Shown one piece after another: positions 34,167 to 44,754 of a stretch of 64,000 nucleotides of DNA. The notes beneath the pieces were generated by a model, which was not told the origin of the DNA, made no database searches, and saw nothing but the letters and a program-made list of their open reading frames with translations. This DNA comes from Apiotrichum sp. Y4204 (lineage: Eukaryota > Basidiomycota > Tremellomycetes > Trichosporonales > Trichosporonaceae), in assembly GCA_025531455.1 (NCBI GenBank), contig JAMYHL010000090.1, forward strand, positions 62,001-126,000. The letters are read 5' to 3'. Every line of letters begins with the position of its first letter. Position 1 is the stretch's first letter. A program made the position numbers and the translations under genes.

Positions 34167-35354
34167 ATGGCGCGACATCTCGAGCTCCACACTCGCGTCT
34201 CCTCGTCGCCGCGCAGCTCGCGGCCGTCACCGACAACGTCGCGGTACGAGCTCGGCGGGCTGGGCTCCGCCTTCGGGGAGGGCATCGGACTAGGTCTCGG
34301 CCGCTCGCTGTCGACGCGATCCACATCCTGTGAGTCCCTACCCCCAACCACTCACACATACGCTGCGGTGCCGCCTAGGACTTGGCTGACATGCGCAGCA
34401 CAAACACAATCACAAACACAAACACAGACTCACTTGCACTCGCCGCGACTGCCTGTCCAGCAGGACGACTACTTTACGCGCAACACACTCGTGCCGGCTC
34501 CGGCCCACACGTACACGCACACGCACATCCACACGCACACTCACACATACACGCACTCGCACACGCACGCAAACGCGGCGGGTCAGAGCCCACACCTCGT
34601 GCCAGTCGCAGCACCGGACGCGGACCGCCTGGCATGGCATCGCATGCGGTTCATGACACTTGACGACTCGCCGCTCGCCTCGCCGGGCTCTCCCCCGCTC
34701 GCGGGCACGTCCGGCCTCGGGTCACCAGCACTTGGATCGCCGGCCCTAGAGTCGCCCATGTTCAGTCATCCCGCCCACTCCCCTTCCCCCATCTCGCCGG
34801 TATCCCCCACGGACGAGTACCGCGCCCAGTTTGGACGGGCCTGTATGCGCGCCTCGATGCGCACCTCCATCCTCGGTCCGCCCCTCAAGTCCCGCAGCAT
34901 GGACGTGCCGCCGGACGGCACCGGGAGGTCGGCTGCGCGTCATCTGCGCCTATCCGTCGAGCCGAGGCGCATGCCCCGCACCCCTCGTGGAAGCAACGAA
35001 AGCTCGGGTCGGGACGAGGAGACCACCGACTCGGGATGCTCGGCAGGGGAGGAGGACGGTCAGCCCCCAGCGGCAGTGGCAGTGGGCGACGGACTTGTGA
35101 CGCCTATCCGTGAGCACTTGCTCCCCATCGAGCGGACCCGCAGCCCATGTCCCGCCATCGTATCCACACCGCCCGAGACACCCCGGCGCCTCACAGCTGT
35201 GCCGTCTACGCCGCCGCGCTCAGCCTCATCACGCCAGCAGTACCATCTCCCCAGGTCGCCTGGCACACCACATCTTGGTGCGGAAATTGCGCGCATCCAG
35301 GGCAGCCCAATGACCCGCTCACCGGGCTGCCGCTCACTCTCGTCGTTCATCTAG
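34167..35354 (+). CDS. Disordered Ser/Pro-rich protein with Thr-His repeat, unknown
   Basis: Open frame of 395 codons, or 372 aa if the in-frame intron 34330-34398 (GTGAGT donor, branch-like GCTGAC, GCGCAG acceptor) is removed. Residues about 110-135 are a Thr-His/His-Thr repeat encoded by a CA-rich tract. The rest is rich in SP and TP dipeptides (SPALGSPALESP, TPPETPRRL, TPPRSAS), typical of cyclin- or MAP-kinase substrates, and carries the less disordered segment AWHRMRFMTLDDSP. It ends in SPGCRSLSSFI. No enzyme domain or signal peptide. Codon use and the leader support a real gene; function unknown. Confidence 0.55.
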   Translation: MARHLELHTRVSSSPRSSRPSPTTSRYELGGLGSAFGEGIGLGLGRSLSTRSTSCESLPPTTHTYAAVPPRTWLTCAAQTQSQTQTQTHLHSPRLPVQQDDYFTRNTLVPAPAHTYTHTHIHTHTHTYTHSHTHANAAGQSPHLVPVAAPDADRLAWHRMRFMTLDDSPLASPGSPPLAGTSGLGSPALGSPALESPMFSHPAHSPSPISPVSPTDEYRAQFGRACMRASMRTSILGPPLKSRSMDVPPDGTGRSAARHLRLSVEPRRMPRTPRGSNESSGRDEETTDSGCSAGEEDGQPPAAVAVGDGLVTPIREHLLPIERTRSPCPAIVSTPPETPRRLTAVPSTPPRSASSRQQYHLPRSPGTPHLGAEIARIQGSPMTRSPGCRSLSSFI

Positions 35355-35875
35355 TGGACGATGATGGTATCTACACACTTCGCTTTCGCATGGTTCAGTT
35401 GAGCTCTACAGTTTGGTTCCAGAAAGATTTTCTTCTCATCAATCACATACATATACATATCATGTCGAGAGACCTTCATCCTCTTGACACGACACACATT
35501 GCGCTGCGCTGGTACAGCTCCGGACGTCCTTCCAAGCTCATCCACGCAGCGTTCCGCATGCCATCGATTGTGCAGGCATAGTCGATCACTTTGTACATCT
35601 ATAACGTGGACGGAGACGAGCAGGGGGCAAGACATGATCAGAAGACCAGAGATGAATGCAACGAGATGATGTATCAGAGCAGAGTGGGTCATGAGTGTCC
35701 GTCCCGGTGAAGATCTCCATGACCTTGACTTCTCGGCAGACTTGTTTTGCATTGCCCCCATCACATCTCTATCATCACACAACCTGTATCTAAACGCTGT
35801 ATCAACTGTGATCCGTCAGCATCAGGCCGTCATCGCACACCATCTCACATGCACACTTACGTCTATATCCCTGAT
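35355..35875. other. Convergent 3' intergenic region
   Basis: Shared 3' flanks of the Ser/Pro-rich gene and the histidine phosphatase gene. AT-rich stretches such as ACATATACATATC near 35447-35461 may include polyadenylation signals. No gene seen. Confidence 0.5.
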
Positions 35876-36505
35876 CTAAGCCAGGTTGGGTCCGTCAGTC
35901 GAGGGCGCTATCAACGTCTGGGCAGTCCATTTGCCCTCCTGGCGGGTAAAGTAGATGGGCAGGGCGTTTCCGAATAGCTTGTAATCGATGGGAATATGCA
36001 GAAGACTCGCGAGGACAATGAGGTTTCCGCCGTGCGCGACGATGAGCACCGGCTCGTCGTGGCCCCCGTTCAGCGCCATGTCGAGGCCCGCGCGCGTGCG
36101 GTCAACAAACTGCGTGAGGGTTTCGCCATTCTCGGGCGCACAGTCCCAGTCAATGACGGCGGACGACGTGCCCCACAGCTTTCCGAAGTTGCGTTCACGC
36201 AGCGCCGGCGTCGGGAGCGGCGTGAGGCCCAAGGCGGTAGCCACAGGCGCGGCCGTCTGGAGGGTACGCGTCGCGTCGGATACGTGCAGCGTGCGCACCG
36301 GCTCCGGGGCGTTGGCGAACGCGGCCGCTGCGTCCGCTGCCTGCTGAATCCCAATTTCGGAGAGCGGCTCAGCGTACGTTTGGAAGATCCTGCGCGCGTT
36401 CCCTGGTGTCTGGCCGTGTCGCAGGAAGTAGAAGGACCGCGGCTTGACCTCGAGCGGCTGAGACTGCGCGTACGCGACGAGCTTGTCAATGTTCACCGCA
36501 GACAT
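35876..36505 (-). CDS. Histidine phosphatase (phosphoglycerate-mutase-like) family protein
   Basis: Single coding exon of 209 aa. The phosphohistidine motif RHG is at residues 29-31 (YFLRHGQTPGN), the conserved acid follows in LRERNFGKLWG, and the second catalytic His is in VLIVAHGGN. The size and the RERNFG motif fit the small cofactor-dependent PGM-like phosphatases (GpmB/CobC/TIGAR-type) rather than glycolytic phosphoglycerate mutase, which has longer insertions. The substrate is unknown, probably a small phosphate ester. The first ATG after a probable leader intron was chosen as start; upstream in-frame codons lack an ATG. Confidence 0.9.
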   Translation of the reverse strand: MSAVNIDKLVAYAQSQPLEVKPRSFYFLRHGQTPGNARRIFQTYAEPLSEIGIQQAADAAAAFANAPEPVRTLHVSDATRTLQTAAPVATALGLTPLPTPALRERNFGKLWGTSSAVIDWDCAPENGETLTQFVDRTRAGLDMALNGGHDEPVLIVAHGGNLIVLASLLHIPIDYKLFGNALPIYFTRQEGKWTAQTLIAPSTDGPNLA

Positions 36506-36522
36506 AGTGAAAAGCGGGCTTG

Positions 36523-36581
36523 CTGCAGTTGTGAGCGACAAGAAGTAATGTCATGAAAGAACCCCAAGAACTAGCGCTTAC
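36523..36581 (-). other. Probable 5'-UTR intron of the histidine phosphatase gene
   Basis: Minus-strand donor GTAAGC and acceptor CTGCAG, 59 nt, immediately upstream of the start codon. The sequence before the donor contains no ATG. Confidence 0.5.
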
Positions 36582-36972
36582 CCGTTGCGGTAGTGATTCT
36601 TGTCCTCGTTCGTGAACGATTGCTGGATGCGGTGGAATTGTGGGGTTTTATCCCATCAAAACCAGGTGTCACCATTGCCGGCCATGTCCGAAGTCCGAAG
36701 CTTGCCCCCGCTATCCACCTTGGCTGCCAGCCGCGAAGGATTTGTGGTCGTGCACGTTCGTCTGGAGTCAGCATTGCAAACATTGCATCCATCCACTTGG
36801 CCTGGATACATACCCGCCGCAGCCTGTTACAACGAATAACGAGAGAGCCCGCGAACTTCGAGCTGAGGACCGACATGTTGTGGGGCGCGACGGCTCTGCT
36901 GAGCTCGCCATCAGTGGATGCGTCCCTTACGGCAAGGCGTGGCGGGTTCTTGCCCATCGATCCGGCCGACTG

Positions 36973-37074
36973 CAGCATCCGGTCCTTCTGCTGTCAGCTT
37001 GGTCGCCGCCGTTCCCCCTGCTGCAGCATTCGGTCCTTCTGCTGTCAGTTTGGTCGTCGCCGTCCTCCCTGCTA
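36973..37074. repeat. 51-bp direct tandem repeat, two copies
   Basis: Two head-to-tail units starting CAGCATCCGGTCCTTCTGCT and CAGCATTCGGTCCTTCTGCT, differing at about six positions. The length is divisible by three, so it stays open in several frames. Confidence 0.8.
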
Positions 37075-37654
37075 TTGTTTTGATTGTTCGAGGCCCTCAC
37101 GTCTGTTGTCTCCTGCATTGTCAGTACCCGTCTCGGTACTCACATCTTGACTAGCAATGCGCAGCCTGAAAAGAGCTCGATGCGCCATCCACGAGGCCGC
37201 GAAGCTCTCACGCACTTTCGCACAGACCACACACACAGCGCGTGTGTTTGCCCTCACTCTCGGACTGATGTTGTGTTGGCAGTGGCGTGGCCTCGTTCCG
37301 CGAGGCAGACGCGAGGACCAGACAAAAGGCGAGAGAGTGTGGGCAGAGCCTCGAGTGTCGTGAGAAGAGTGTGGAGAGTACATTGAGCGTGGAAGGAAGG
37401 ACAAAAGCTCCAGAATACGGCCTTGCAGGCTGTGAAGTGACTCTGGCGTCAGTCGAGACGGACAGCTCATCAACATATAACTCCTCACCGTCGTATCTTC
37501 CTCCTCACCCACTCACCTCTTCTCATTGTCCTAGACTTTCCCAACGACACGAGCAGCTCCTCTTGCCGTATCTTGCTGGATTTTGATCGCTGCTGGACCT
37601 TTTGTGCTGTTGTGTAAGTAAATGGTCAGTGCCAACAGCTGCTAAGACCAGGCC

Positions 37655-38883
37655 ATGACTCCCTCGAAGAACGCGTCCCAGGCTGCCGCCGCTGCCGCTT
37701 CCAATGCCCCCAGCGCAGTGGATACCCATCATTCAGTGCAGAGCGTCCCCACCATGTACGACGGGATGCCCCCGCCTCCTATGCCGCAGTCCGCCATACC
37801 CCCGCCCGCTCCTCCCCCGACGCCGTTCACGCCGTCTCCCAGCGTTCCCAGCGTGCAGTCCCCCAACACGAGGCGTGCGGACATGATCGCCTTCCTGCGC
37901 CAGCAGGTCGCGACGCTCCCGCCCGACATCAACTTCATGAGCTTCACGCCGTCGACTGCGGCGATCAGCCCCGCCAAGACGGGTGTGTATGTGAGTCGCT
38001 CGTCTTCACTGGGCGCTATGTTTCTCGTCTTCACTGGCTGTGTGGAGAGCAGCTGTCAGGTGGCGCGAGAAATCATTCCTGCGTGTGTCAGATATGCGGA
38101 GCGATGAGTTCATTGCTTGCACGTTGCTTGCACCCTGCGTCGCAGCGTCTGACGAGCAAAGTCGATGATGGAAGGAAAGAGTAATGTGGAGAGGAGAAGA
38201 GTGGAGTAAAGAATGGTGGAACTCACATTGCGTTGGTGTCGGTCGGTTGTCGAGTTGCGATCGCCGGTGTCGTGATCGTCGTCGGGGAGCATGTATTGAC
38301 CGTCGCGCAGCCCAACGCGCCCAACGATCCTCGCGCGTCGGACGCGCCCGTCAAGGACTCACATGCGGGCAACTCGAAGGTCGAAGCACACTCACACAAA
38401 GACGCGTATCCGAAGACTCACACTCCTCCGCCTCACGCGTCAAACCAAGTGCGGCTCGTCGCCGCGTCGTCAATCTCGCTGTCCACCAATACGACCGGTA
38501 TTCGCAAGGGCCCTCCGCCGCCTCTTGGGCTCCTTCACGTGCGCGGGCACAAGACTGGGCGTGTCAAGCACTCCGAGTCGGACCGAAAGACGATGGGGAC
38601 TGAGACGGTGGGAATTGAGAGGGTGGGGACTGAGACGGTGCCGGGCGGCAGCACTGGAGCAGAGGTCAAGTGCGCGACTGCTGAGGGCGGTTCACGTTTG
38701 GGCTCTGGCTCTGGCGCGACTAGCTCTCGCACCGACAGCGCGGAGTACATTGAGCCCAGCCTTGTCAGCTCTGACCTAGGCGTGAGCCCCCCGATTCCAA
38801 GGGCGGTCGCGTCGCCCCTCCCCTCGCGCGCCGGCTCGTCGTCCCCGCGCCGCGGTCCGTCTTCAGACCCGTCCCATGGGTAA
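37655..38883 (+). CDS. Disordered Pro/Ala/Ser-rich protein, unknown
   Basis: Two exons, 37655-37990 and 38311-38883, joined in phase 0 across a 320-nt intron (GTGAGT donor, TTGAC branch-like element and GCGCAG acceptor), give 302 aa. The N-terminal exon starts MTPSKNASQAAAAAAS and has a Pro-rich segment (PPPPMPQ, PPPAPPPTPF) followed by the best-ordered piece, RRADMIAFLRQQVATLPPDI. The second exon is Ser/Thr/Gly-rich with a short repeat of GTETV/GIERV and ends in Ser/Pro/Arg-rich sequence. No domain recognised. The intron join is plausible but not confirmed by homology. Confidence 0.5.
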
Positions 38884-39477
38884 CCATATTCCACAGCGAC
38901 GCGTCGCGTCTACGATCAAACCCCTCTCCGCTTGCGCCGTTGGGCCGCTCTGCGATGTATTCTTGGGGCCTATCCGTGAAGCCGACTGCTGTGCATCTTG
39001 GGCCCTCGAACTAACGCCACTGACCTAGCCGCTCACTAGGACTGACCCGCTGACGGCGACCAGCCTCCGCGGCGTTGTCGTGTGTTCGTGGACCAGGGCT
39101 GGTGGACCCTGGTGTGTGTAATCTGTCTTGCTCTAGACCGATAGTCTGGTCTTGTGGACCGCGCCGCCGTTCACCGCGGTCCGCCAGCTGTCACGCCGCG
39201 GCAGACCTGCAGCAGACTTGCAGCGGACCTGCAGCGAAGGCGGGTTTTGTCACGCGACGTGCTGCTCGCGCACCTGCAGACCACCCTGCTGCCAGTGGTC
39301 ACAATCCAGACGCGACCTGTCGACGGGATCCCTCTTAAACTAATCTCCAGTTTCTCTTTCACTTTCTCTCCCCAACATTTCTCACAAAGCTCATCGTACC
39401 ACTGTACGCTCTCAGCTTTCTACGACCAACCAGCACATCCTGCTACTCTCACGTCGTTACTTGTTACTCAAACCACA
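38884..39477. other. Intergenic region upstream of the triple-exon disordered protein gene
   Basis: Contains three imperfect 12-bp units with CTGCAG-like cores at 39201-39236, then a CT-rich leader from about 39340. No gene seen. Confidence 0.5.
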
Positions 39478-41455
39478 ATGCTCTCTGACTACCCACTTTT
39501 CTCCTTCATCTGCACCTCGCTTGAGGCCATCGACGCCGTTCAGGCTCTCACCTTCCGCGTCCAGAATCTGTCCATCCGCGAGGTGAGTTCTTCTAAGCCT
39601 GATGACTGTGACACCCGGCTGACCTTGTCTAGATTGACGACTCCGCGCGTACGCGTGTCATTCTGGATGCCGTCTCGGCGAGTTTTGACCTCGCAGCTTC
39701 CAACGTAAGTGTCGAAACGCATCCCTTTACCTTTGTAGGTCTCCTGCTGACAATCAGACGCCACCCGCAGAGCACATTGCTCTCGAGAACTGCGCCGTCA
39801 TGGACTTCAAGACTCCAACCGCCTCCCACTCCCCCGTCTTTCAGTCGCCTCCAACACCCCCCGATCCGTTCATACACAATCGCGTCCCGCAATATGCCAG
39901 CTCGTTTGCTTCAGACGCCACGTACTCTCCACCCCCATCTCCCAGCCCGGCGTCTAGGAGCATCACCGCTCCAGCGCACGCTTCAGAACTTGCCGCCCGC
40001 CCTTCGCCTATGCCAATGGCCGACACACCCGCTCACATTCCTCCGCCGCGCTTCAAGCCCAAGCTCGCGCACCGCATCGCTCGCCTGAAAGACACCGTCG
40101 GGGCCGTCCGCTCTGCCTCTCCCCGTCCGTCATTTACGCCTTACGACTCTACCAAACCTCGTCGGCTTCCCAAGACTTCCATTACCTCGTCTGCCCCCAT
40201 CGGTCGCATGCTCTCGCAGGTCTCCCGCCGCCTCATTCGTGAGGATGAGCCGCAAGAAGCACAGCGCACCATCACGCACACTGAAGCCACTCCGGCCACC
40301 ACCGCTGTCTCCGTCTCCGCTCCGCTTCTAGAGCCAATCATTTCCAGCACTGCTTCCACTGCCGTCTCCTGCTCTGCTCCGCTTCCAGAGCCAACCACTT
40401 CCAGCACTGTTTCCGATCCCGTCTCCTGCTCGGCTCCGCTTCCAGAGCCAACCACTTCCAGCACTGTTTCCGATCCCGTCTCCTGCTCGGCTCCACTTCC
40501 ATTGACTCCGGCTGGCAAAAGCACTTCTGCATCCACGGGCCACAACACGGACCCAAAGACTGTTAACGGAATCTTCAGGAGGACATTCTTGCGCACCATG
40601 GCTACCGGTGAGAAGCTCGTCGGCAAAATCCGGCACACCACTCTGAGGCGACGCGTCGCGAAGCGCGCCGAGGACCGTACCGCCAAGTGCAGTAACAGCC
40701 AGCACTCAGAAGGCGCGGTGAACAACAGCGGCATCAACAGCGCCAGCGGGAGCGAGAGCGACTCCACCAGCTGCACGAGCATGGAGATGGAGGAGATGGA
40801 GGAGATCATCACGACTCCTCAGGAGATGGACGAGATCATCACGACTCCTCCATCCCCCAACGCCGCACTCTATCCCGGAGATGAAGGGCCCGCCGACGAC
40901 GACCTGATTCGTCTCATCGACGACATGATCCAGGAGGTCGAGGCCGAGATTGTGGACCCCGTCGTGACCCAGCCGCCGCTCCCCCGCCCGGCACCGCGGC
41001 TTAAGCCGTTCGACCTGAAGGCAATCCTCCGCGGCGAGGGCATCCGCGACGACGACGAGGAGGAGGAGTCCGCCGTCCACACCATGTGGTGCACGGCCGA
41101 GGAGCGCAAGGAGAGGGAGGAGGCGCGCCAGCGTGAGGAGGCGACGCGCGCCAACACTATCGCCAACACGGCCGCCACCATGGCGGCGAAGACCCGTTCG
41201 GCTGTGGGTCGCGCGAGCCGCGCGTTCAACCCATACGGGCGTAAGGACGACAAGAGCAAGACCAAGGCGAAGGACGGTGCCCTCGACCTCGGCAAGCTGC
41301 TGGACAGCCTCACCAAGGTCGAGGAGCTCGAGGCCCCCGGAGCCAAGCCCGCCCCCGCGCAGCCGAACAAGGCCACCCGCGGGGCGTTTCACGACAAAAA
41401 GAAGGACCCCCGCCTCGCCGCACGCGCACGCAAGGTTGCCGCTGACTTCTTCTGA
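39478..41455 (+). CDS. Disordered protein with 19-residue Ser/Pro repeats, unknown
   Basis: Exons 39478-39582, 39633-39704 and 39758-41455 (introns 50 and 53 nt, all phase 0) give 624 aa. Exon 1 encodes a hydrophobic/helical start (LFSFICTSLEAIDAVQALTF), not a clear signal peptide. The middle is Ser/Pro/Thr-rich and includes three and a fraction tandem copies of a 19-aa unit (APLPEPTTSSTVSDPVSCS; 57 bp, 40318-40500). An acidic block (EMEEMEEIITTP repeated) is followed by a helical, charged C-terminal third (EERKEREEARQREEATRAN) and the basic ending KKDPRLAARARKVAADFF. No known domain. Continuity across both introns supports the model. Confidence 0.62.
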
Positions 41456-41620
41456 TTAGAATGATTGTACATTTAAACATACAGTACTGCACCTTGACAT
41501 TGACATTATATACCCTATACCCTGCGCACTGTTTCCAACACATATTTACTGCCGATGTCTTTACTCCAATGACCTATGTATCCTTGCATTGCTTTCCACT
41601 TGTACAACTTCCCAAGTAGC
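41456..41620. other. Short convergent 3' region
   Basis: Only 165 bp separate the stop codons of two convergent genes; AT-rich in the first half, probably with overlapping 3'-end signals. Confidence 0.5.
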
Positions 41621-43399
41621 TCAAGCGGTCAGGTCGCAAAGGTGGGGACGCAGAGCACACCACTCGGGCTGAAGAGGGACGGCAGACACACCAGCGTCGA
41701 CAAGCCGGTATCGAATGTCGTGCATGCGCGGGAAGGCCTCCACAGACGAGCGCGGGTACGTGCCGTTGGCGGTGTTTGTCGCTCCACTCCACCAGACCTC
41801 GGCGGCGGCGGCGGCGCGAGGCCAGATGATTGTCTCAAAGTTGGTCTCGTCCGCCTGCTCGGACCACAGCGACGTCTGGCCGCCGAGGACGAGCTCACGC
41901 TGGCTGTCGGTGATGTTGGCGAACGGGTCAAACGAATAGATCTTCTGCCACGACTTGAACGGGTCACACCACGAGTTGAGGCCGCCGTCGACGCCGACCC
42001 ACCCGCCGTGCCCGCAGTCGAGGTACAGGAAGTCGGACGCGGCATGAACCAGGCGGAAGCCCTGGTCCGCAACTGCGCGGGCACTCGCGTTCGAGATCCA
42101 CACGTCGACAATCGTGTTCTTGTCTAGACCGAGATCGCCGTGTGCGAGCACCATCTCCTCCCACACGACGGGGGTGCGCTTGTTGTCCAGAAGCGTCTTG
42201 TGCGTGTCGCGCGTAAAGGTGGCCAGGGCCTGTTCGAGCGTCTGGCCGCTCGCGGCGAGGCTCGCGTTAGTGGCGGCGTCACCCATCATGCAGTTGACAT
42301 TCAGCTCATCACCACCGGTACCGAAGTAGGGGGAGGAAGTGAGCTCCATGGTGTTAGAGAAAAGTTTGGAGACAAACTCGGTCACCTTGGGGTCGGCGAA
42401 GCGGAGCTGGCCAGCGGGGGGCTCGTTGGCGTTTTTGGCCCACGGCGACGCGGCGTGGCATGCAATCAGCTCGGGGTGGGACTCGAAGATCGACGCCGTG
42501 TGGCCCGGGGTGTCGATCTCCACGACTGTGTCGATTCCGTGTTGCGCTGCAAACGCAATGAGGTCCTTGACGTCCTGCTCAGAATATACCCGGCCACCGT
42601 AGGAGCCCTTCTGGGCAATCTCGGGGAAGCTGTGGAGGTCGAGGGGCCACGACTGCGAGTCGGTGATGTGCCAGTGGAAGACGTTGAGCTTGACCCTTGC
42701 CATGGTAGTGATGAGCTCGCGGAGGAAGGGCATCGGGTAGTAGTGGCGCGACGTGTCAAGGAGGATGGAGCGCCAGGGGAACGCGGGCTCGTCTGTGATC
42801 TCGTACGGAGCGAAGGGCGCGTAGTGAACGCCAGAGTTCTTGTTGTTGTGGCGCTTGTGATGTTGATTCTTGTCGTTCTTGGTCTCCAGTTCGTACCACA
42901 GGTTCTCGAAGGAGGTCAGACCGCGGAAAGCGCCGAGCGCCGTCTTGGCCGTGACCTTGGCCGTGCCGCACTCGGGGACTGAGAGGGAGTACTTCTCCGA
43001 CGCGATCCGTTGCTCGACGGGAAGCACGGCGAGTTGCGAGATGGTGGTGGCGTCCTCGATACAGATCTCAAGGTGTGTGATCTCCTTCTCGCACCTCTGC
43101 TTGCCGGGGAAGAACTCGGCGCCATAGGTGGGCGAGAGGTAGCGCATGTGCGAGCCCTGGACGCGGGTCCTCATCTCCTCGGCATGCTGGCGAAGGTCCC
43201 AGGGGACCTTGGCGCCGGAGAACTTGAGCTTGAAGTTGTGCGAGAGACAGGCGACGGTGGTCCCGACGGATGACTTGGCGGGGAGGGGCACGAGGTTGAG
43301 GCCTCGCTGTGTGTCCTTGGCGTTCTCGGCCGTGATGGGAGTAAGGAGCGCCAGAAGCGCCAGGAGAGGAATCATCCTCAGGAGGTGGATGACCATCAT
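41621..43399 (-). CDS. Glycoside hydrolase family 20 beta-N-acetylhexosaminidase, secreted
   Basis: Single-exon 592-aa protein. It removes terminal GlcNAc/GalNAc from chitooligomers and glycans and would finish chitin breakdown after chitinases. Signal peptide at residues 1-24 (LLRMIPLLALLALLTPITA). The N-terminal GH20b beta domain runs to about residue 200, then the GH20 barrel: FPWRSILLDTSRHYYP, VFHWHITDSQSWPLDL, VVEIDTPGH and the catalytic pair Asp364-Glu365 in GTGGDELNVNC. Tryptophans lining the pocket appear as WVGVDGG and W in WEEMV. Length is normal for the fungal enzymes. No GPI signal, so probably secreted. Two adjacent Met codons make the exact start uncertain by one residue. Confidence 0.93.
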   Translation of the reverse strand: MMVIHLLRMIPLLALLALLTPITAENAKDTQRGLNLVPLPAKSSVGTTVACLSHNFKLKFSGAKVPWDLRQHAEEMRTRVQGSHMRYLSPTYGAEFFPGKQRCEKEITHLEICIEDATTISQLAVLPVEQRIASEKYSLSVPECGTAKVTAKTALGAFRGLTSFENLWYELETKNDKNQHHKRHNNKNSGVHYAPFAPYEITDEPAFPWRSILLDTSRHYYPMPFLRELITTMARVKLNVFHWHITDSQSWPLDLHSFPEIAQKGSYGGRVYSEQDVKDLIAFAAQHGIDTVVEIDTPGHTASIFESHPELIACHAASPWAKNANEPPAGQLRFADPKVTEFVSKLFSNTMELTSSPYFGTGGDELNVNCMMGDAATNASLAASGQTLEQALATFTRDTHKTLLDNKRTPVVWEEMVLAHGDLGLDKNTIVDVWISNASARAVADQGFRLVHAASDFLYLDCGHGGWVGVDGGLNSWCDPFKSWQKIYSFDPFANITDSQRELVLGGQTSLWSEQADETNFETIIWPRAAAAAEVWWSGATNTANGTYPRSSVEAFPRMHDIRYRLVDAGVSAVPLQPEWCALRPHLCDLTA

Positions 43400-44754
43400 G
43401 GAGTAAATGGTGATGAGCGGCAGATGGGGGAAGATGGGCCGGCTTTTCCATCCTTATGTACTGCGCCAGACTTCATTCCATTCATTCTCACAACACGAAA
43501 CCTCACGGTCATGAGCCATGAAGCAGAACACATATCGGAGAGCGCGCCGCATGCGAAGAGAATTCATGCAAAGAGGATACACCGACGAGGACCGCACCCG
43601 GCCGAAGAGGAGCCAGTTTCGGTCCGCAAGACTCTGCGCGCATGTGTCTGTGTTCAGAATTAGCTCGGCGCGCAGCCCGCCTTCTGTCAAAGTAGTCAAT
43701 CCGCATCAAGCTTAGTACCGAACACAAAGTCAAGTCAGTCGCGTTTGCGTGCCTGGCCTTGCGGATCTGGGACTGGAAGACAAGGGGAGCTCGGCGATAG
43801 ATGGCGAGAGACAGAGTACAACCGACAATGGGTGTCAGACCCGGGGCATGGCATGTCATGGCCTGTTTGCTCGGCTCGTGGATCATGTGGACGCTGTCAC
43901 TCCCACAAGAGAACCAACACCGAGGAGGCGGCGCGGATGCCGAGCGGCTGTGATGTGTTTTCGTCGTTGGGCTTGGCAGTGTGTACAGAAGGCCAGAAGG
44001 AACGGCTTCATTGCATCTAACTGTGCGCTCGATGCAACGGAGAACCTCGGTGTGCATGGCATTCACCGACGTTCAACACGGTAACTCCTACTGCCATTCA
44101 CATACCTTAGATCATATTATCAGCCGACCAGCCGGCCGGGTGGTGCAATGCACTAACATTCTAGATTCATTGATACTGAAAGGCAGGCGTTTCAAGCTAT
44201 TTCAAGATCGCATTTCGCGATACCCAGAGGTTGTTTCCCCTTCCGGTACTGTGGCGGCCTTCGTCGACGTCATGCCTGTGCAGGAAGCTGCAGAACATTG
44301 CGAGACTGTCACGAGGTATACAAGGTTTGGGGCACCGGGAGTGGCTGAGGTGGCCCGCGTGGGGTCCCGGGCTCATCGCCGAGGGTGAGCAGAGCGAGCT
44401 TGAGCATGCCGGCGATGGCTGGGACTGAATGGTCGGCAGGATCGCCGGCTCGCGACTTGTTGCCGCATGATTGATTCTTCACTCGCGCGCTCGTTACTCG
44501 GCTGGCCGAGATGGATGGGAATAGAGATGGATCGAGAGATGACAGACAGCGCGCGAGAGAGCTTGGAATTGACATTGACATTGTTTTGCATAGTCCTGCG
44601 GCACGAGGCTCAAAATCAAGAACTACATCTTGTAAATATGTACAGTAAGATAACTATTGCAGCACGCCTATCACAGATCGATTCTTGTTTCGATTGTCTT
44701 CACCCTCAAACTTCATGATAACCAAACAGATTTCTTGCACTCGATATCCACTTG
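43400..44754. other. Intergenic region between GH20 promoter and AT-hook gene 3' end
   Basis: About 1.35 kb: promoter of the GH20 gene and 3' flank of the AT-hook gene, both minus-strand. The minus frame 43509-44066 has no recognisable motif. No repeats of note. Confidence 0.5.

Larger units (their letters stand above)
36506..37654. other. Divergent promoter region with a 51-bp tandem repeat
   Basis: Lies between the histidine phosphatase (minus) and the next plus-strand gene. Holds the 5'-UTR intron at 36523-36581 and two copies of a 51-bp unit at 36973-37074. Several plus frames are open across the repeat but none resembles a known protein. Confidence 0.5.
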
